A stretch of 64,000 nt of DNA from Acidovorax sp. FJL06 (lineage in GTDB: Bacteria; Pseudomonadota; Gammaproteobacteria; Burkholderiales; Burkholderiaceae_C). The stretch is from assembly GCF_003852545.1 (NCBI RefSeq), contig NZ_QAJR01000017.1:143412-207411 (forward strand), in the 5' to 3' direction. Positions within the stretch are counted from its first letter, which is position 1; each line of letters opens with the position of its first letter. The notes under the pieces are model-generated. The model saw only the letters and a program-made list of their open reading frames with translations. It had not been told where the DNA came from and made no database searches. Shown in pieces: positions 40,383 through 49,705 of this stretch. Both the position numbers and the translations under genes were made by a program.

Positions 40383-41717
40383 TCAGAACAGCGGCGCCGT
40401 GGTGCCGGCGGCGCCATGGGCACCGCCCACCTCCCTGCGGCCACCACGCGCAGAAGGTTGGGGGCTCGGAGCCTCCCCCAGGCGCGCGAGCGTGCTGGCC
40501 CGCACCCCCAACAACCGCAGGCGTTTGTCCAGCGGCACGCGCTTGAGGCACTGCCCCGCCAGCTGGCGGATGGTGGCGCCATCGGCCGTGTAGAGGTCTG
40601 CGGTGTGATCGCGCGTGGCGATCTTGAAATCGTCGTAGCGCAGCTTGATGCCGATGGTGCGCGCCACATAACCCTTGCGCTGCAAATCCTCGGCCAGGCG
40701 CAGGCACAGGTCGGTGAAGATGGCCGAGAGTTCCGCCTTGTCGCGCACGGCGTGCAGGTCGCGGTCGAACGTGGTCTCGCGGCTCATGCTCACGGGTTCG
40801 CTTTCGGTCACCACGGGGCTGTCGTCGCGGCCCCAGGCCACGCGGTGCATCCAGGCGGCGGTGGACTTGCCGAAATGGCCGATGAGCCACTGCGGGTCCT
40901 GCGCCGCCAGCTGGCCAATGGTCTCCACCCCCAGGCGCGCCAGCTTCTCCCCCGCCTTGGGGCCGATGCCGTTGACCTTGCGCACGTTGAGCGGCCAGAT
41001 CTTTTCCTGCAGGTCGTCCTCGTAGACGATGGAGATGCCGTTGGGCTTGTTGAACTCGCTCGCCATCTTGGCCAGCAGCCGGTTGGGCGCCACGCCGATG
41101 GAGCAGGTGAGCCCGGTCACGTCGAAGATGCTTTTCTGGATGAGCCGCGCCAGCACCCGCCCGCCTTCGCGCTGGCCGCCGGGCACGTCGGTGAAGTCGA
41201 TGTAGACCTCGTCCACGCCCCGGTCCTGCATCACCGGCGCGATGTCGGTGATGGTGCTCTTGAAAGCGCGCGAGAAGCGGCGCACCTCGTCGAAATCCAC
41301 CGGCAGCACAATGGCCTGCGGACACAGCCTGGCCGCCTTCATCATGCCCATGGCCGAGCCCACGCCGAACTGCCGCGCAGGGTAGGTGGCGGTGGTGATC
41401 ACGCCCCGGCCCACGTAGTCCTTGAGCAGCGGGAAGTCCTCCACCGGGATGAAGCGCCGCTCGCGCTCTTCGGTGCCATCCGGGCCGCGCAGCAGCAGCT
41501 CATCCACCTTGCGCCGCCCGCCACCGATGACCACGGGCAGGCCCTTGAGTTGGGGGTAGCGCAGCAGTTCGACGGACGCAAAGAAGGCGTCCATGTCGAG
41601 GTGGGCGATGCGGCGCAGCTTATGCCCCGGGTGCCCGGTCTGGGCGCCAGGGGACGGCTCGTGGTCAGGGAAATCGGGCGCGGGGAGAATCACGGCCGCT
41701 ATTGTGCGCGGCGGCAT
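40383..41717 (-). CDS. dinB: DNA polymerase IV (Y family)
   Basis: 444 residues, longer than E. coli DinB by an N-terminal extension of ~33 residues and a C-terminal tail. Catalytic carboxylates in HLDMDAFFASVE (~40-50) and GVDEVYIDFT, the FNKPNG motif, helix-hairpin-helix (VNGIGPKAGEKL) and little-finger domain. Error-prone translesion synthesis. ATG at 41717, 45 bases after the ThDP gene, so it may be read from the operon upstream; no LexA-box is obvious. Confidence 0.92.
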   Translation of the reverse strand: MPPRTIAAVILPAPDFPDHEPSPGAQTGHPGHKLRRIAHLDMDAFFASVELLRYPQLKGLPVVIGGGRRKVDELLLRGPDGTEERERRFIPVEDFPLLKDYVGRGVITTATYPARQFGVGSAMGMMKAARLCPQAIVLPVDFDEVRRFSRAFKSTITDIAPVMQDRGVDEVYIDFTDVPGGQREGGRVLARLIQKSIFDVTGLTCSIGVAPNRLLAKMASEFNKPNGISIVYEDDLQEKIWPLNVRKVNGIGPKAGEKLARLGVETIGQLAAQDPQWLIGHFGKSTAAWMHRVAWGRDDSPVVTESEPVSMSRETTFDRDLHAVRDKAELSAIFTDLCLRLAEDLQRKGYVARTIGIKLRYDDFKIATRDHTADLYTADGATIRQLAGQCLKRVPLDKRLRLLGVRASTLARLGEAPSPQPSARGGRREVGGAHGAAGTTAPLF

Positions 41718-41762
41718 GACAGGCGTGCAGCCACGCCCCTCTGCGCTACCGCCAGGCCGCCG

Positions 41763-43448
41763 TCACTGCTTGGCCAACGCCGCTTTCCGAATGCCCTGTA
41801 GCGTCCCCGTGGGCGTGATCGCCTCCGGGTCGATCAAACAGTGCAACACACTGGGCAGGCCGCTGGCGCGCGCGCGGGCCAGCGCGGGGGCGAAGTCTTC
41901 CGTCCGCTCCACGCGCTCGCCATGGCCGCCGAAGGCCTGGGCGTAGGCCTTGAAGTCGGGGTTCTTGAGCTGCGTGGCGCTGATGCGGCCCGGGTACTCG
42001 CGCTCCTGGTGCATGCGGATGGTGCCGTACATGGCGTTGTCCAGCAGCACCACGAGGATGGGCAGACCGTATTGCACGGCGGTCGCGAACTCCTGGCCGT
42101 GCATCAGGAAGTCGCCGTCGCCCGCGAAGACCACCACCTCGCGCTGCGGCCACAGGCGCTTGCCGCCCACCCCAGCGGGCAGGCCGTAGCCCATGGAGCC
42201 GCTGGTCGGCGCCAGCTGGCTGGCGTAGGTGGTGAAGGGCCAGAAGCGGTGAACCCAGGTGGCAAAGTTGCCCGCGCCGTTGCAGAAGATGGTGTCGGCC
42301 GGCAACACCTCCTTGAGGTGCTGCATCACCTCGCCCATCTGCAGATTGCCGGGGATACGGATAGGGGCCGGATCGCTCCAGGCCAGGTATTCAGCGTGGG
42401 CAGCTTCGGTGTGGGCCTTCCAGAGCACGGGGGCTGTGGGGCGCACCGCGGTCAGCGCGGCGGTGAATGCCTGCGGCGTGGCGTGGATGGCCTGCGTGGG
42501 GCGGTAGAGCTTGCCCAGTTCATCTGCATCGGCATGCACATGCACCAAAGGCTGCGCGGGGATGGGAATGTCGAACAGCTCATAGCCCTGCGACGGCACT
42601 TCAGACAGGCGCCCACCCACCACCAGCACCAGGTCGGATGCCTTGATGCGCGCCAGCAGCTTGGGGTTGACGCCCAGGCCCAGGTCGCCGCCGTAACAGG
42701 CGTGCGTGGCCGGGAACAGCATCTGGCGGCGGAACGAGCAGTACACGGGAATCGACCAATCTGAAGCAAACGCCGCGAACTCGCGCACCGCCTGCTCAGA
42801 CCAGCGGCTGCCGCCCAGAATCGCCACCGGGCTTTTGGCGGCTTGCAGGCGCTGCACCAGCTCGGCCATTTGCGCGGCGCCGGGGTGGGTCTCCGTCACC
42901 TGGTAGGGCAGCGCGTCGGCCACCGTGGCGGCTTCGGTCAGCATGTCTTCGGGCAGCGCCACCACCACCGGGCCGGGGCGGCCCGATGTGGCCACATGGA
43001 AGGCGCGCGAGATCAGCTCGGGCACGCGCGCCGGGTCGTCGATCTGCACCACCCACTTGGCCATGGTGCCGAAGACGGCGCTGTAGTCCAGCTCCTGGAA
43101 CGCCTCGCGCCCCATGGCGCCGCGCGCCACCTGGCCCACGAACAGGATCATGGGGGTCGAGTCCTGGTGCGCAATGTGCACACCGGCCGATGCATTGGTG
43201 GCACCCGGCCCCCGCGTCACAAAGCAGATGCCGGGCTGGCCCGTGAGCTTGCCCTGCGCCTCGGCCATCATGGCCGCACCGCCCTCCTGGCGGCACACGG
43301 TCACGCCGATGTCGGCATCGTGCAGGGCATCCAGCACGGCCAGGTAGCTTTCGCCGGGCACACAAAAAAGCTGCTTCACACCATGGGTGATGAGCTGCTG
43401 CACCAGGATCTGGCCGCCGGTGCGGGGGGTGAGGGAGGTCGTGGTCAT
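41763..43448 (-). CDS. ThDP-dependent enzyme, acetolactate synthase-like
   Basis: 561 residues with the three-domain fold: catalytic Glu in CRQEGGAAMMAEA (~53-65), central FAD/structural domain, and the C-terminal ThDP motif from GDGDFLMHGQE to LLDNAMYG. It is not a typical IlvB, having no companion small subunit and lying in a catabolic operon, so a 2-oxo-acid decarboxylase or carboligase is likely. As last of the five-gene operon it may act on the 2-oxo acid made by the adjacent aminotransferase (inference). Confidence 0.85.
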   Translation of the reverse strand: MTTTSLTPRTGGQILVQQLITHGVKQLFCVPGESYLAVLDALHDADIGVTVCRQEGGAAMMAEAQGKLTGQPGICFVTRGPGATNASAGVHIAHQDSTPMILFVGQVARGAMGREAFQELDYSAVFGTMAKWVVQIDDPARVPELISRAFHVATSGRPGPVVVALPEDMLTEAATVADALPYQVTETHPGAAQMAELVQRLQAAKSPVAILGGSRWSEQAVREFAAFASDWSIPVYCSFRRQMLFPATHACYGGDLGLGVNPKLLARIKASDLVLVVGGRLSEVPSQGYELFDIPIPAQPLVHVHADADELGKLYRPTQAIHATPQAFTAALTAVRPTAPVLWKAHTEAAHAEYLAWSDPAPIRIPGNLQMGEVMQHLKEVLPADTIFCNGAGNFATWVHRFWPFTTYASQLAPTSGSMGYGLPAGVGGKRLWPQREVVVFAGDGDFLMHGQEFATAVQYGLPILVVLLDNAMYGTIRMHQEREYPGRISATQLKNPDFKAYAQAFGGHGERVERTEDFAPALARARASGLPSVLHCLIDPEAITPTGTLQGIRKAALAKQ

Positions 43449-43471
43449 ATCAGCGGTATCGGGTCAGGAAA

Positions 43472-44698
43472 TCAGAACAGGGCCTGGCAGGCACGCTGAA
43501 TGCGCGCGCAGGCCTCCTGCAAATCGGCCGTGGAGGCCGCATACGAGATGCGAAAGTATGGCGCCAGCCCCAGCACCCCGCCGGGCACCACGGCGACATG
43601 GTGCTCGCGCAGCAGGTAGGCGCAGAAGTCGGCATCGGTGCGCAGCAGCATGCCGCCCGGCGTGGTGCGGCCCAGCACGCCTTCGCAGCTGGCAAAGGTG
43701 TAGAACGCGCCCTCGGGCACGCGGCAGCGCAGGCCGGGCGAGGCATTGAGCGCGGCCACGACCAGATCGCGCCGATCCTGAAACGCATGGCAGCGCTCGC
43801 GTACCACGTCTTGCGGCCCCGTCAGCGCCGCTACAGCAGCCGCCTGGCTGATGGACGAAGGGCACGACGTGGCCTGACTCTGCACCACAGCCATGGCCGC
43901 AATCAGCGCCTTGGGGCCTGCGCCATAGCCCAGGCGCCAGCCCGTCATGGCATAGGCCTTGGAGACACCATTCACCGTCAGCGTGCGATCGCGCAGCGAG
44001 GGCAGCACAGCGGCGGGCGTGGCAAACGCACGGCCGTCGTACAGGATGTGTTCGTAGATATCGTCCGCCAGCAGCCACACTTGGGGGTGGCGCTCCACCA
44101 CCTCCAGCACAGGCCGCAGCTGCTCGGCGCTGTAGGCCGCGCCGCTGGGGTTGGAGGGCGAGTTGATGAACACCCACCGCGTGCGCGGCGTGATGGCGGC
44201 CTCCAATTGCTCGGGCGTGATGCGAAAGCCGTTGGCCTCGGTGCAGGGCACCACCACCGGCACGCCGCCCGCAATCAGCACCATGTCGGCATACGAGGTC
44301 CAGTACGGCGCGGGCAGGATCACCTCGTCGCCCGGGTTCACCGAGGCCATCAGCGCGTTGTAGAGGATCTGCTTGGCGCCCGCTCCGGCCGTGATCTCGT
44401 TCAGCGCAAAGCTGAGCCCGTTGTCGTGCTGGAACTTGTGCTGGATGGCGGCCTTCAGCTCGGCCGTGCCGTCCAGCACCGTGTAGTGCGTCTCCCCCCG
44501 CGCCATGGCCTGCTGCGCGGCCTCCAGGATGTGGGCAGGCGTGTCGAAGTCGGGCTCGCCCAGGCCGAGCACGATCACCGGCTGGCCCTGGCGCTTGAGC
44601 TGGTTGGCCTCTTGCGTCAGGCGCACGATTTCCGAGACGCCGATGGCGCCCAGGCGGTCGGCCGCGCGGAAGGCCGTGGCGGGGATGGGAGCGTTCAT
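43472..44698 (-). CDS. Class I/II PLP-dependent aminotransferase
   Basis: 408 residues, AspC/AAT-I fold. N-terminal FRAADRLGAIGVSEI, LGLGEPDFDTP substrate loop, NSPSNPSG, PLP-binding Lys in NGVSKAYAMTGWRLGY (~245), and a terminal Arg region YFRISYA. Amino donor not predictable; in the operon context an L-2-aminoadipate or lysine-type substrate is possible. ATG at 44698 overlaps the stop of the binding-protein gene (ATGA). Confidence 0.92.
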   Translation of the reverse strand: MNAPIPATAFRAADRLGAIGVSEIVRLTQEANQLKRQGQPVIVLGLGEPDFDTPAHILEAAQQAMARGETHYTVLDGTAELKAAIQHKFQHDNGLSFALNEITAGAGAKQILYNALMASVNPGDEVILPAPYWTSYADMVLIAGGVPVVVPCTEANGFRITPEQLEAAITPRTRWVFINSPSNPSGAAYSAEQLRPVLEVVERHPQVWLLADDIYEHILYDGRAFATPAAVLPSLRDRTLTVNGVSKAYAMTGWRLGYGAGPKALIAAMAVVQSQATSCPSSISQAAAVAALTGPQDVVRERCHAFQDRRDLVVAALNASPGLRCRVPEGAFYTFASCEGVLGRTTPGGMLLRTDADFCAYLLREHHVAVVPGGVLGLAPYFRISYAASTADLQEACARIQRACQALF

Positions 44699-45612
44699 TG
44701 CTGGTAGGTCTCCAGGGGCTTGTCGTTGGGGGTGGCGAACAGCTGGCGCAGCGTGGTGCCCAGCGGCAGGCTCAGGCTCGCGTTCTTGGGTGGAATGGGG
44801 TTCACAAACCACTTGGTGTAGATCTTTTCCATCTCGCCGTTTTGCATGAGTTTGGTGAGCACACCGTCCACCGCCGCCTTGAACGTCGGGTCGTCCTTGC
44901 GGAACAGCAGCGCAATCGGCTCAGCGCCCAGCGGCTCGCCCACGATGCGGTAAGCCGAGGGGTCTTTGGAGTTGGAGATCATCCCGGCCAGCAGGTTGTC
45001 ATCCAGCACGAACGCATCCGCGCGGCCCGACTCCAGCAGCAGGAAACTCTCGTGGTGGTCCTTGCCCAGCACGGTCTTGATGGGCGCGCCGCCCAGCGCG
45101 CGTTCTTGCTTGCGCAGCAGCTGCACGGCCGTGGTGCCGGTGGATGCCGCAATGGTGCGGCCCGCGAGCTGGCTGATGGATTTCAGGTCCGAATCCTTGC
45201 GCACCGCCATGCGCACTTCGCTCACGTAGGTGGTCACCGCAAACGCCACCTGCTGCTGGCGCGCCGTGTTGTTGGTGGTGGGGCCGCAGCCGATGTCCAG
45301 CGTGCCGTTCTGCACCAGCGGCAATGTGTTCTGCGCCGTCACGGCCATGTATTCGAGCTTGGCGTCGGGCGCGATTTCTTTGAGCACCCGCTCGCACAAC
45401 TCGACGTGGTAGCCCACGTATTTTTCATTGGCGCCCAGCGCATAGGCCATGGGCGGCGAGGTCTCGCGCACGCCCAGCACGGCCTTGCCGGATGCCTTGA
45501 TCTTCTCCAGCGTGGGCTGGGTGACCGTCTGCGCCAGCGCGGGGGCCGTGGCCATGCAGGCCAGGGCCAGGCCTGCGGCGAGCGCAGTGAAGGTCTTTCG
45601 GGAAATTGCCAT
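44695..45612 (-). CDS. ABC transporter substrate-binding protein, polar amino acid (GltI-like)
   Basis: 305 residues. Signal peptide to about residue 27 (ALA-QTV), then a family 3 solute-binding fold: VLGVRETSPPMAY, VGYHVELCERV, GTLDIGCGPTTNN and AGRTIAASTGTT. Closest in type to the glutamate/aspartate-binding proteins. No permease or ATPase gene is adjacent, so it must use a transporter encoded elsewhere. ATG at 45612 has GGAGAC upstream. Confidence 0.9.
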   Translation of the reverse strand: MAISRKTFTALAAGLALACMATAPALAQTVTQPTLEKIKASGKAVLGVRETSPPMAYALGANEKYVGYHVELCERVLKEIAPDAKLEYMAVTAQNTLPLVQNGTLDIGCGPTTNNTARQQQVAFAVTTYVSEVRMAVRKDSDLKSISQLAGRTIAASTGTTAVQLLRKQERALGGAPIKTVLGKDHHESFLLLESGRADAFVLDDNLLAGMISNSKDPSAYRIVGEPLGAEPIALLFRKDDPTFKAAVDGVLTKLMQNGEMEKIYTKWFVNPIPPKNASLSLPLGTTLRQLFATPNDKPLETYQQ

Positions 45613-45686
45613 GTCGTTGTCTCCGTATGTTTTGTGGTTGGCAGGTTGAGAAAAGGGTGAGGGAAAACTGGCAGTAACGATGGTGC

Positions 45687-46883
45687 TCAGATCACGTTCT
45701 TTTCGAGCAGCGGCGCGTTGCGGGCAATGCGCTCGATGGACAGCGGCGACAGGTCCAGGCTCTGGTAGCGGCCCGTCAACATCCACTCCGCCAGGCCACG
45801 CCCCACCGCCGGGCACTGCTGCAGGCCGTGGCCCGAAAAGCCGTTGGCAAACACCAGGTTGTCGCACGCCGGGTGCAGGCCCACGATGGCGTTGTGGTCG
45901 AAGGTGTTCATCTCGTAGTACCCCGCCCAGGCGCCCTGCATGCGCAGCGCTTCAAAGCCCGGGATGCGCTCGGCCAGCGTGGGCCAGATGTGGTCCTCGA
46001 ACGCCGCGTACTCGGGCTCCAGCGGGGCAAAGTCGGCGTCGTTGTCTGCGTCGGGCGCAAAGCCGCAGATAAACCCTTTGCCCTCAGGCCGCAGCCAGAT
46101 GCCACTGGTGTCGATGAGCAGCGGGCAGCCCGGCAGCGCTGCTGGGCTGGCCAGGTTGAAGACCGTGCGGCGCTTGCCCACCACCGGCAAATCAATGCCC
46201 GCCCAGCCCGCGATGGCTGCAGCCCACGGGCCACCGGCGTTCACGGCATAGCGGCAAGGCAGCACGGCGCCGCTTTGCAGGCGTACTGCGTTCACATGCA
46301 GCACGCCGTCGCTACGGGCCGTATCCAGCCCCACGGCCTCATCGGCCACATAGCGTGCGCCCTGGCTCTGCGCCTTCTTGCGCAGCGCCGTCAGCAGCAG
46401 ATAGCCATCAAACCAACCCTCGCCCGACAGGCCCAGCGAACCCAGCACCACGTCCTGCAGCGCCAGCCACGGAAAACGCTCGGCCAATTCACGCGGGCTG
46501 AGCAGCGCCACATCGGCGCCATGCTGCTTTTGCAACGCATGGTTCTCGCGCAGCGTGGCCTCGCCCGCCTGGGTGGCCAGATACAGGTAGCCGCCTTCGT
46601 GCAGGCCAATGTCGGGCACATCGCCGTGACAGGCCAGCAGCGCGCCCACATTGCGCAAAAAGCCAATGCCGTAAGCCGATATCTGGATATTGATGTCGGT
46701 CGAAAACTGCTGGCGAATCGAGCTGGCCGACAGCGCCGACGATGCCCGCGCATAGGTCGGGTCGCGCTCGACCACCACCACCTCGCAGCCCGGTTGCTGC
46801 AGCGTGAGGAAGTACGCAATGGCGCTGCCAATGACACCACCGCCGATGATGACGATGGGGTGTGGGTCCTTAGCGATCAACAT
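45687..46883 (-). CDS. FAD-dependent amino acid/amine oxidoreductase (DAO family)
   Basis: 398 residues. N-terminal FAD-binding IVIIGGGVIGSAIAYFL, substrate domain, and C-terminal FANGFSGHGLQQCPAVG. Related to sarcosine oxidase/FOXRED1 and to the pipecolate oxidase AmaA in fold. Paired (23-base gap) with an ALDH7-type dehydrogenase, it could make the imine that the dehydrogenase's substrate hydrolyses from. No signal peptide. Confidence 0.88.
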   Translation of the reverse strand: MLIAKDPHPIVIIGGGVIGSAIAYFLTLQQPGCEVVVVERDPTYARASSALSASSIRQQFSTDINIQISAYGIGFLRNVGALLACHGDVPDIGLHEGGYLYLATQAGEATLRENHALQKQHGADVALLSPRELAERFPWLALQDVVLGSLGLSGEGWFDGYLLLTALRKKAQSQGARYVADEAVGLDTARSDGVLHVNAVRLQSGAVLPCRYAVNAGGPWAAAIAGWAGIDLPVVGKRRTVFNLASPAALPGCPLLIDTSGIWLRPEGKGFICGFAPDADNDADFAPLEPEYAAFEDHIWPTLAERIPGFEALRMQGAWAGYYEMNTFDHNAIVGLHPACDNLVFANGFSGHGLQQCPAVGRGLAEWMLTGRYQSLDLSPLSIERIARNAPLLEKNVI

Positions 46884-46906
46884 GAACGGGACAACCAGCG
46901 CGTGGG

Positions 46907-48442
46907 TTACACATCAAACGTCACGCCCTGTGCCAGCGGCAGTGCGGTGGAGTAGTTGATGGTGTTCGTCGCCCGGCGCATGTAGGCCTTCCAGCTGTCC
47001 GAGCCCGCTTCGCGCCCGCCGCCCGTTTCCTTCTCACCGCCAAATGCGCCACCGATCTCCGCACCGCTGGGGCCGATGTTCACGTTGGCAATGCCGCAGT
47101 CCGAACCAGCGGCCGACATGAACTGTTCAGCCTCGCGCACATTGAGCGTGAAGATGGACGACGACAGGCCCGCGCCCACGGCGTTGTTCAGAGCAATGGC
47201 TTCGTCGATGCTGCTGTAGCGCACCACGTACAGGATGGGCGCAAAGGTTTCGTGCAGCGCGGGGCCTTCATGCTTTTGCAATTCGACCAGCGCGGGGCGC
47301 ACGTAGTAGGCATCGGCACCACCCACGCCTTCCACACGGCCACCGCCATGCACCGTGGCGCCCAGCGTGCGGCTTTGCTCCAGCGCCTTTTGCATGCCGT
47401 CAAACGCGGGGCGGTCGATCAGCGGGCCCACCAACGTGCCAGCGGTGCGCGGGTCGCCCACCTGCACGTTGGCGTACACCTTGGCCAACTGGGGCACCAG
47501 TTGGTCATAAATGCTCTCGTGCACAAACAGGCGGCGCAACGTGGTGCAGCGCTGGCCCGCCGTGCCCATGGCGGCAAACGCAATGCCGCGCAGCGCCAGG
47601 TTCAGGTCAGCCGTGGGCGCCACGATGGCCGCGTTGTTGCCGCCCAGCTCCAGAATGCCCCGCGCAAAACGCGCCGCCAGGCGCGGGCCCACGGCGCGGC
47701 CCATGGCGGTGGAGCCCGTGGCCGACAGCACGGGCACGCGGGCGTCATCCACCAGCACCTCGCCAATGTCGCGCTGGCCCACGATCAGCTCCAGCAGGCC
47801 CTCGGGCGCGTCGCTGCCAAAGCGCGCAATGGCGCGCTGGGCAATCGCGTGCGTGGCCAGGGCCGTGAGCGGCGTTTTCTCAGACGGCTTCCACACCACC
47901 GAATCACCACACACCAGTGCCAGCGCGGCGTTCCACGACCACACGGCCACGGGGAAGTTGAAGGCCGAGATCACGCCGCACACGCCCAGCGGGTGCCAGG
48001 TTTCCATCATGCGGTGGCCGGGGCGCTCGGTGGCAATCGTCAGGCCATACAGCTGGCGCGACAGGCCCACGGCAAAGTCGCAGATGTCGATCATCTCCTG
48101 CACCTCGCCCAGGCCTTCGGACGGGATCTTGCCCGCCTCGATGGTCACCAGCAGGCCGAGGTCCGCCTTGGCGGCGCGCAACTCTTCGCCCAGCAGGCGC
48201 ACCAGCTCACCCCGGCGCGGTGCGGGCACATTGCGCCACGCCGTGAATGCCGCATGCGCACGGCCGATGGCGGCTGTGGCGTCGGCCATGCTTTGCTGCG
48301 GCACCTGGGCCAGCACCTCGCCCGTGATGGGCGAGCGGGCCGCCAGCGTGCCACCGGAGTAGGCCGCGCGCGGCACACCCAGGCGTTGCAGCAGTTGATC
48401 GACTTCGGTCACGAGGGAAGGGGCGGCAGAGGTGGCAGACAT
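46907..48442 (-). CDS. amaB: Aldehyde dehydrogenase, ALDH7 type (2-aminoadipate semialdehyde dehydrogenase-like)
   Basis: 511 residues. Cofactor site PLGVCGVISAFNFPVAVW, general base Glu in LELGGNNA (~266) and nucleophile Cys near 300 in GQRCTTLRR. The C-terminal GGEKETGGGREAGSDSWK segment is characteristic of ALDH7/antiquitin and bacterial AmaB, which oxidise 2-aminoadipate-6-semialdehyde (from lysine or pipecolate). First gene of the operon; ATG at 48442. Gene symbol by similarity of motif, not proven. Confidence 0.85.
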   Translation of the reverse strand: MSATSAAPSLVTEVDQLLQRLGVPRAAYSGGTLAARSPITGEVLAQVPQQSMADATAAIGRAHAAFTAWRNVPAPRRGELVRLLGEELRAAKADLGLLVTIEAGKIPSEGLGEVQEMIDICDFAVGLSRQLYGLTIATERPGHRMMETWHPLGVCGVISAFNFPVAVWSWNAALALVCGDSVVWKPSEKTPLTALATHAIAQRAIARFGSDAPEGLLELIVGQRDIGEVLVDDARVPVLSATGSTAMGRAVGPRLAARFARGILELGGNNAAIVAPTADLNLALRGIAFAAMGTAGQRCTTLRRLFVHESIYDQLVPQLAKVYANVQVGDPRTAGTLVGPLIDRPAFDGMQKALEQSRTLGATVHGGGRVEGVGGADAYYVRPALVELQKHEGPALHETFAPILYVVRYSSIDEAIALNNAVGAGLSSSIFTLNVREAEQFMSAAGSDCGIANVNIGPSGAEIGGAFGGEKETGGGREAGSDSWKAYMRRATNTINYSTALPLAQGVTFDV

Positions 48443-48686
48443 GGCGGCTCGCAAGGGTGGATGGAGGCAGAGAAAAGGAAACAGCGTGGGAGAACACACG
48501 CAATGAATGCGCCAATATCCGCCAATCGCGCCGCGCTGGATAGCGAAAAAAAGGAACTACTTGATCACAAATCAGAATGAAGTACCTGAAAATACCAGGA
48601 CTGCCACCCCATACCCAATGCGCGGAAGAGGCTCAAAAGGCTCAATTTTTGGCACCCATCATCATTCTCCCAACGCATGACCCGGC
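48443..48686. promoter_or_regulatory. Divergent promoter region, LysR regulator / lysine-type operon
   Basis: 244 bases between divergent genes; AT-rich at 48538-48595 relative to flanks. LysR-type T-N11-A motifs can be drawn in several places, e.g. within TTGATCACAAATCAGAATGA near 48560, so no single operator is claimed. Confidence 0.45.
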
Positions 48687-49592
48687 ATGACCCTGCTGCG
48701 CCGCTCCTTCCTGCCCTCCACCGCCGACCTGCTGGCCTTCGAGGCCGCCGCCCGCCACCAGAGCGTGTCGCGCGCGGCGGAGGAGCTGCACCTCACGCAA
48801 AGCGCCGTGTCGCGCCAGATCCGCCAGCTGGAGGAACAACTGGGCACCGCCCTCTTCCACCGCGTGCGCCAGCGTGTGGTGCTCACCGACGCGGGCCGCA
48901 TCTACGCCGCCGACGTGCAAAACGTGCTGCAGCAGCTGTCGGCCAGCACGCAAAAAACCATGGCGTTTTCCAGCACCGACGGCCTGCTCAACCTGGCCGT
49001 GCTGCCCACGCTGGGCACCCGCTGGCTCATCCCGCGCCTGGGCGGCTTCATGGCACTGCACCCCGAGGCCATGGTCAACTTCTCGGCCCGCACCGAGCCC
49101 TTTGACTTTGCGGGCACGCCGTTCGACGCTGCCATCCATTTCGGCACCCCGCACTGGGCGGGCGCCGTGTGCGAATACCTGATGCACGAAGAAACCGTGC
49201 CCGTGTGCAGCCCCACCTACCGCGACCGCCACGGCATCCACACCCCGCAGGATTTGACCCGCGCGGTGCTGCTGCAGCAAAGCACCCGCCCCACCCAATG
49301 GGCCGAATGGTTCGAGCTGGTGGGCGCCCCCACGGCGCTCGCGCTGCGCGGCCCCCAGTCCGAACACTTCGCCATGATTGCGCAGGCTGCGGTCTCGCAC
49401 CTGGGGGCGGCGCTGCTGCCGCGCTTTTTGATTGAGCAGGAGCTGGCGGCCGGAAGTTTGGTGGAGCTGTCAGACCAGGTGCTGACGAGTACCGATGCGT
49501 ATTACCTCGTGTACCCCGAGGCGCGGGCGCAGACGCCGCTGGTGAAGGCGTTCAGGGACTGGGTGGTGGGGGAGTGTGGGGGGCAGGGTTGA
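48687..49592 (+). CDS. LysR-family transcriptional regulator, GcvA-like
   Basis: 301 residues. N-terminal winged HTH (LLAFEAAARHQSVSRAAEEL, TQSAVSRQIRQLE) and a C-terminal effector-binding domain with the GcvA-type pattern LAVLPTLGTRWLIPRL. It diverges from the ALDH7 operon and should control it. ATG at 48687. Confidence 0.93.
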   Translation: MTLLRRSFLPSTADLLAFEAAARHQSVSRAAEELHLTQSAVSRQIRQLEEQLGTALFHRVRQRVVLTDAGRIYAADVQNVLQQLSASTQKTMAFSSTDGLLNLAVLPTLGTRWLIPRLGGFMALHPEAMVNFSARTEPFDFAGTPFDAAIHFGTPHWAGAVCEYLMHEETVPVCSPTYRDRHGIHTPQDLTRAVLLQQSTRPTQWAEWFELVGAPTALALRGPQSEHFAMIAQAAVSHLGAALLPRFLIEQELAAGSLVELSDQVLTSTDAYYLVYPEARAQTPLVKAFRDWVVGECGGQG

Positions 49593-49632
49593 GGGCTGCG
49601 GCCTGAACAGGGCTCTGACTTACGGGTCAATT

Positions 49633-49678
49633 CACTAGTGATCAACACTTGACACTAGTATTGCCCAAACATCATACT
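49633..49678 (+). promoter_or_regulatory. Promoter with two ACTAGT palindromes for the 134-residue gene
   Basis: TTGACA (49649-49654) and CATACT (49673-49678) at 18 bases. CACTAGTG (49633-49640) and CACTAGT (49653-49659) start exactly 20 bases apart; the second lies directly next to and over the -35, as expected of a repressor operator. Confidence 0.55.
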
Positions 49679-49705
49679 GAGGATCATCATTGATTGGAGC
49701 CAGCC

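Noticed and set aside
41718-41762. LexA box before dinB
   Set aside because: No CTGT-N8-ACAG pattern in the 45-base gap or the first codons.
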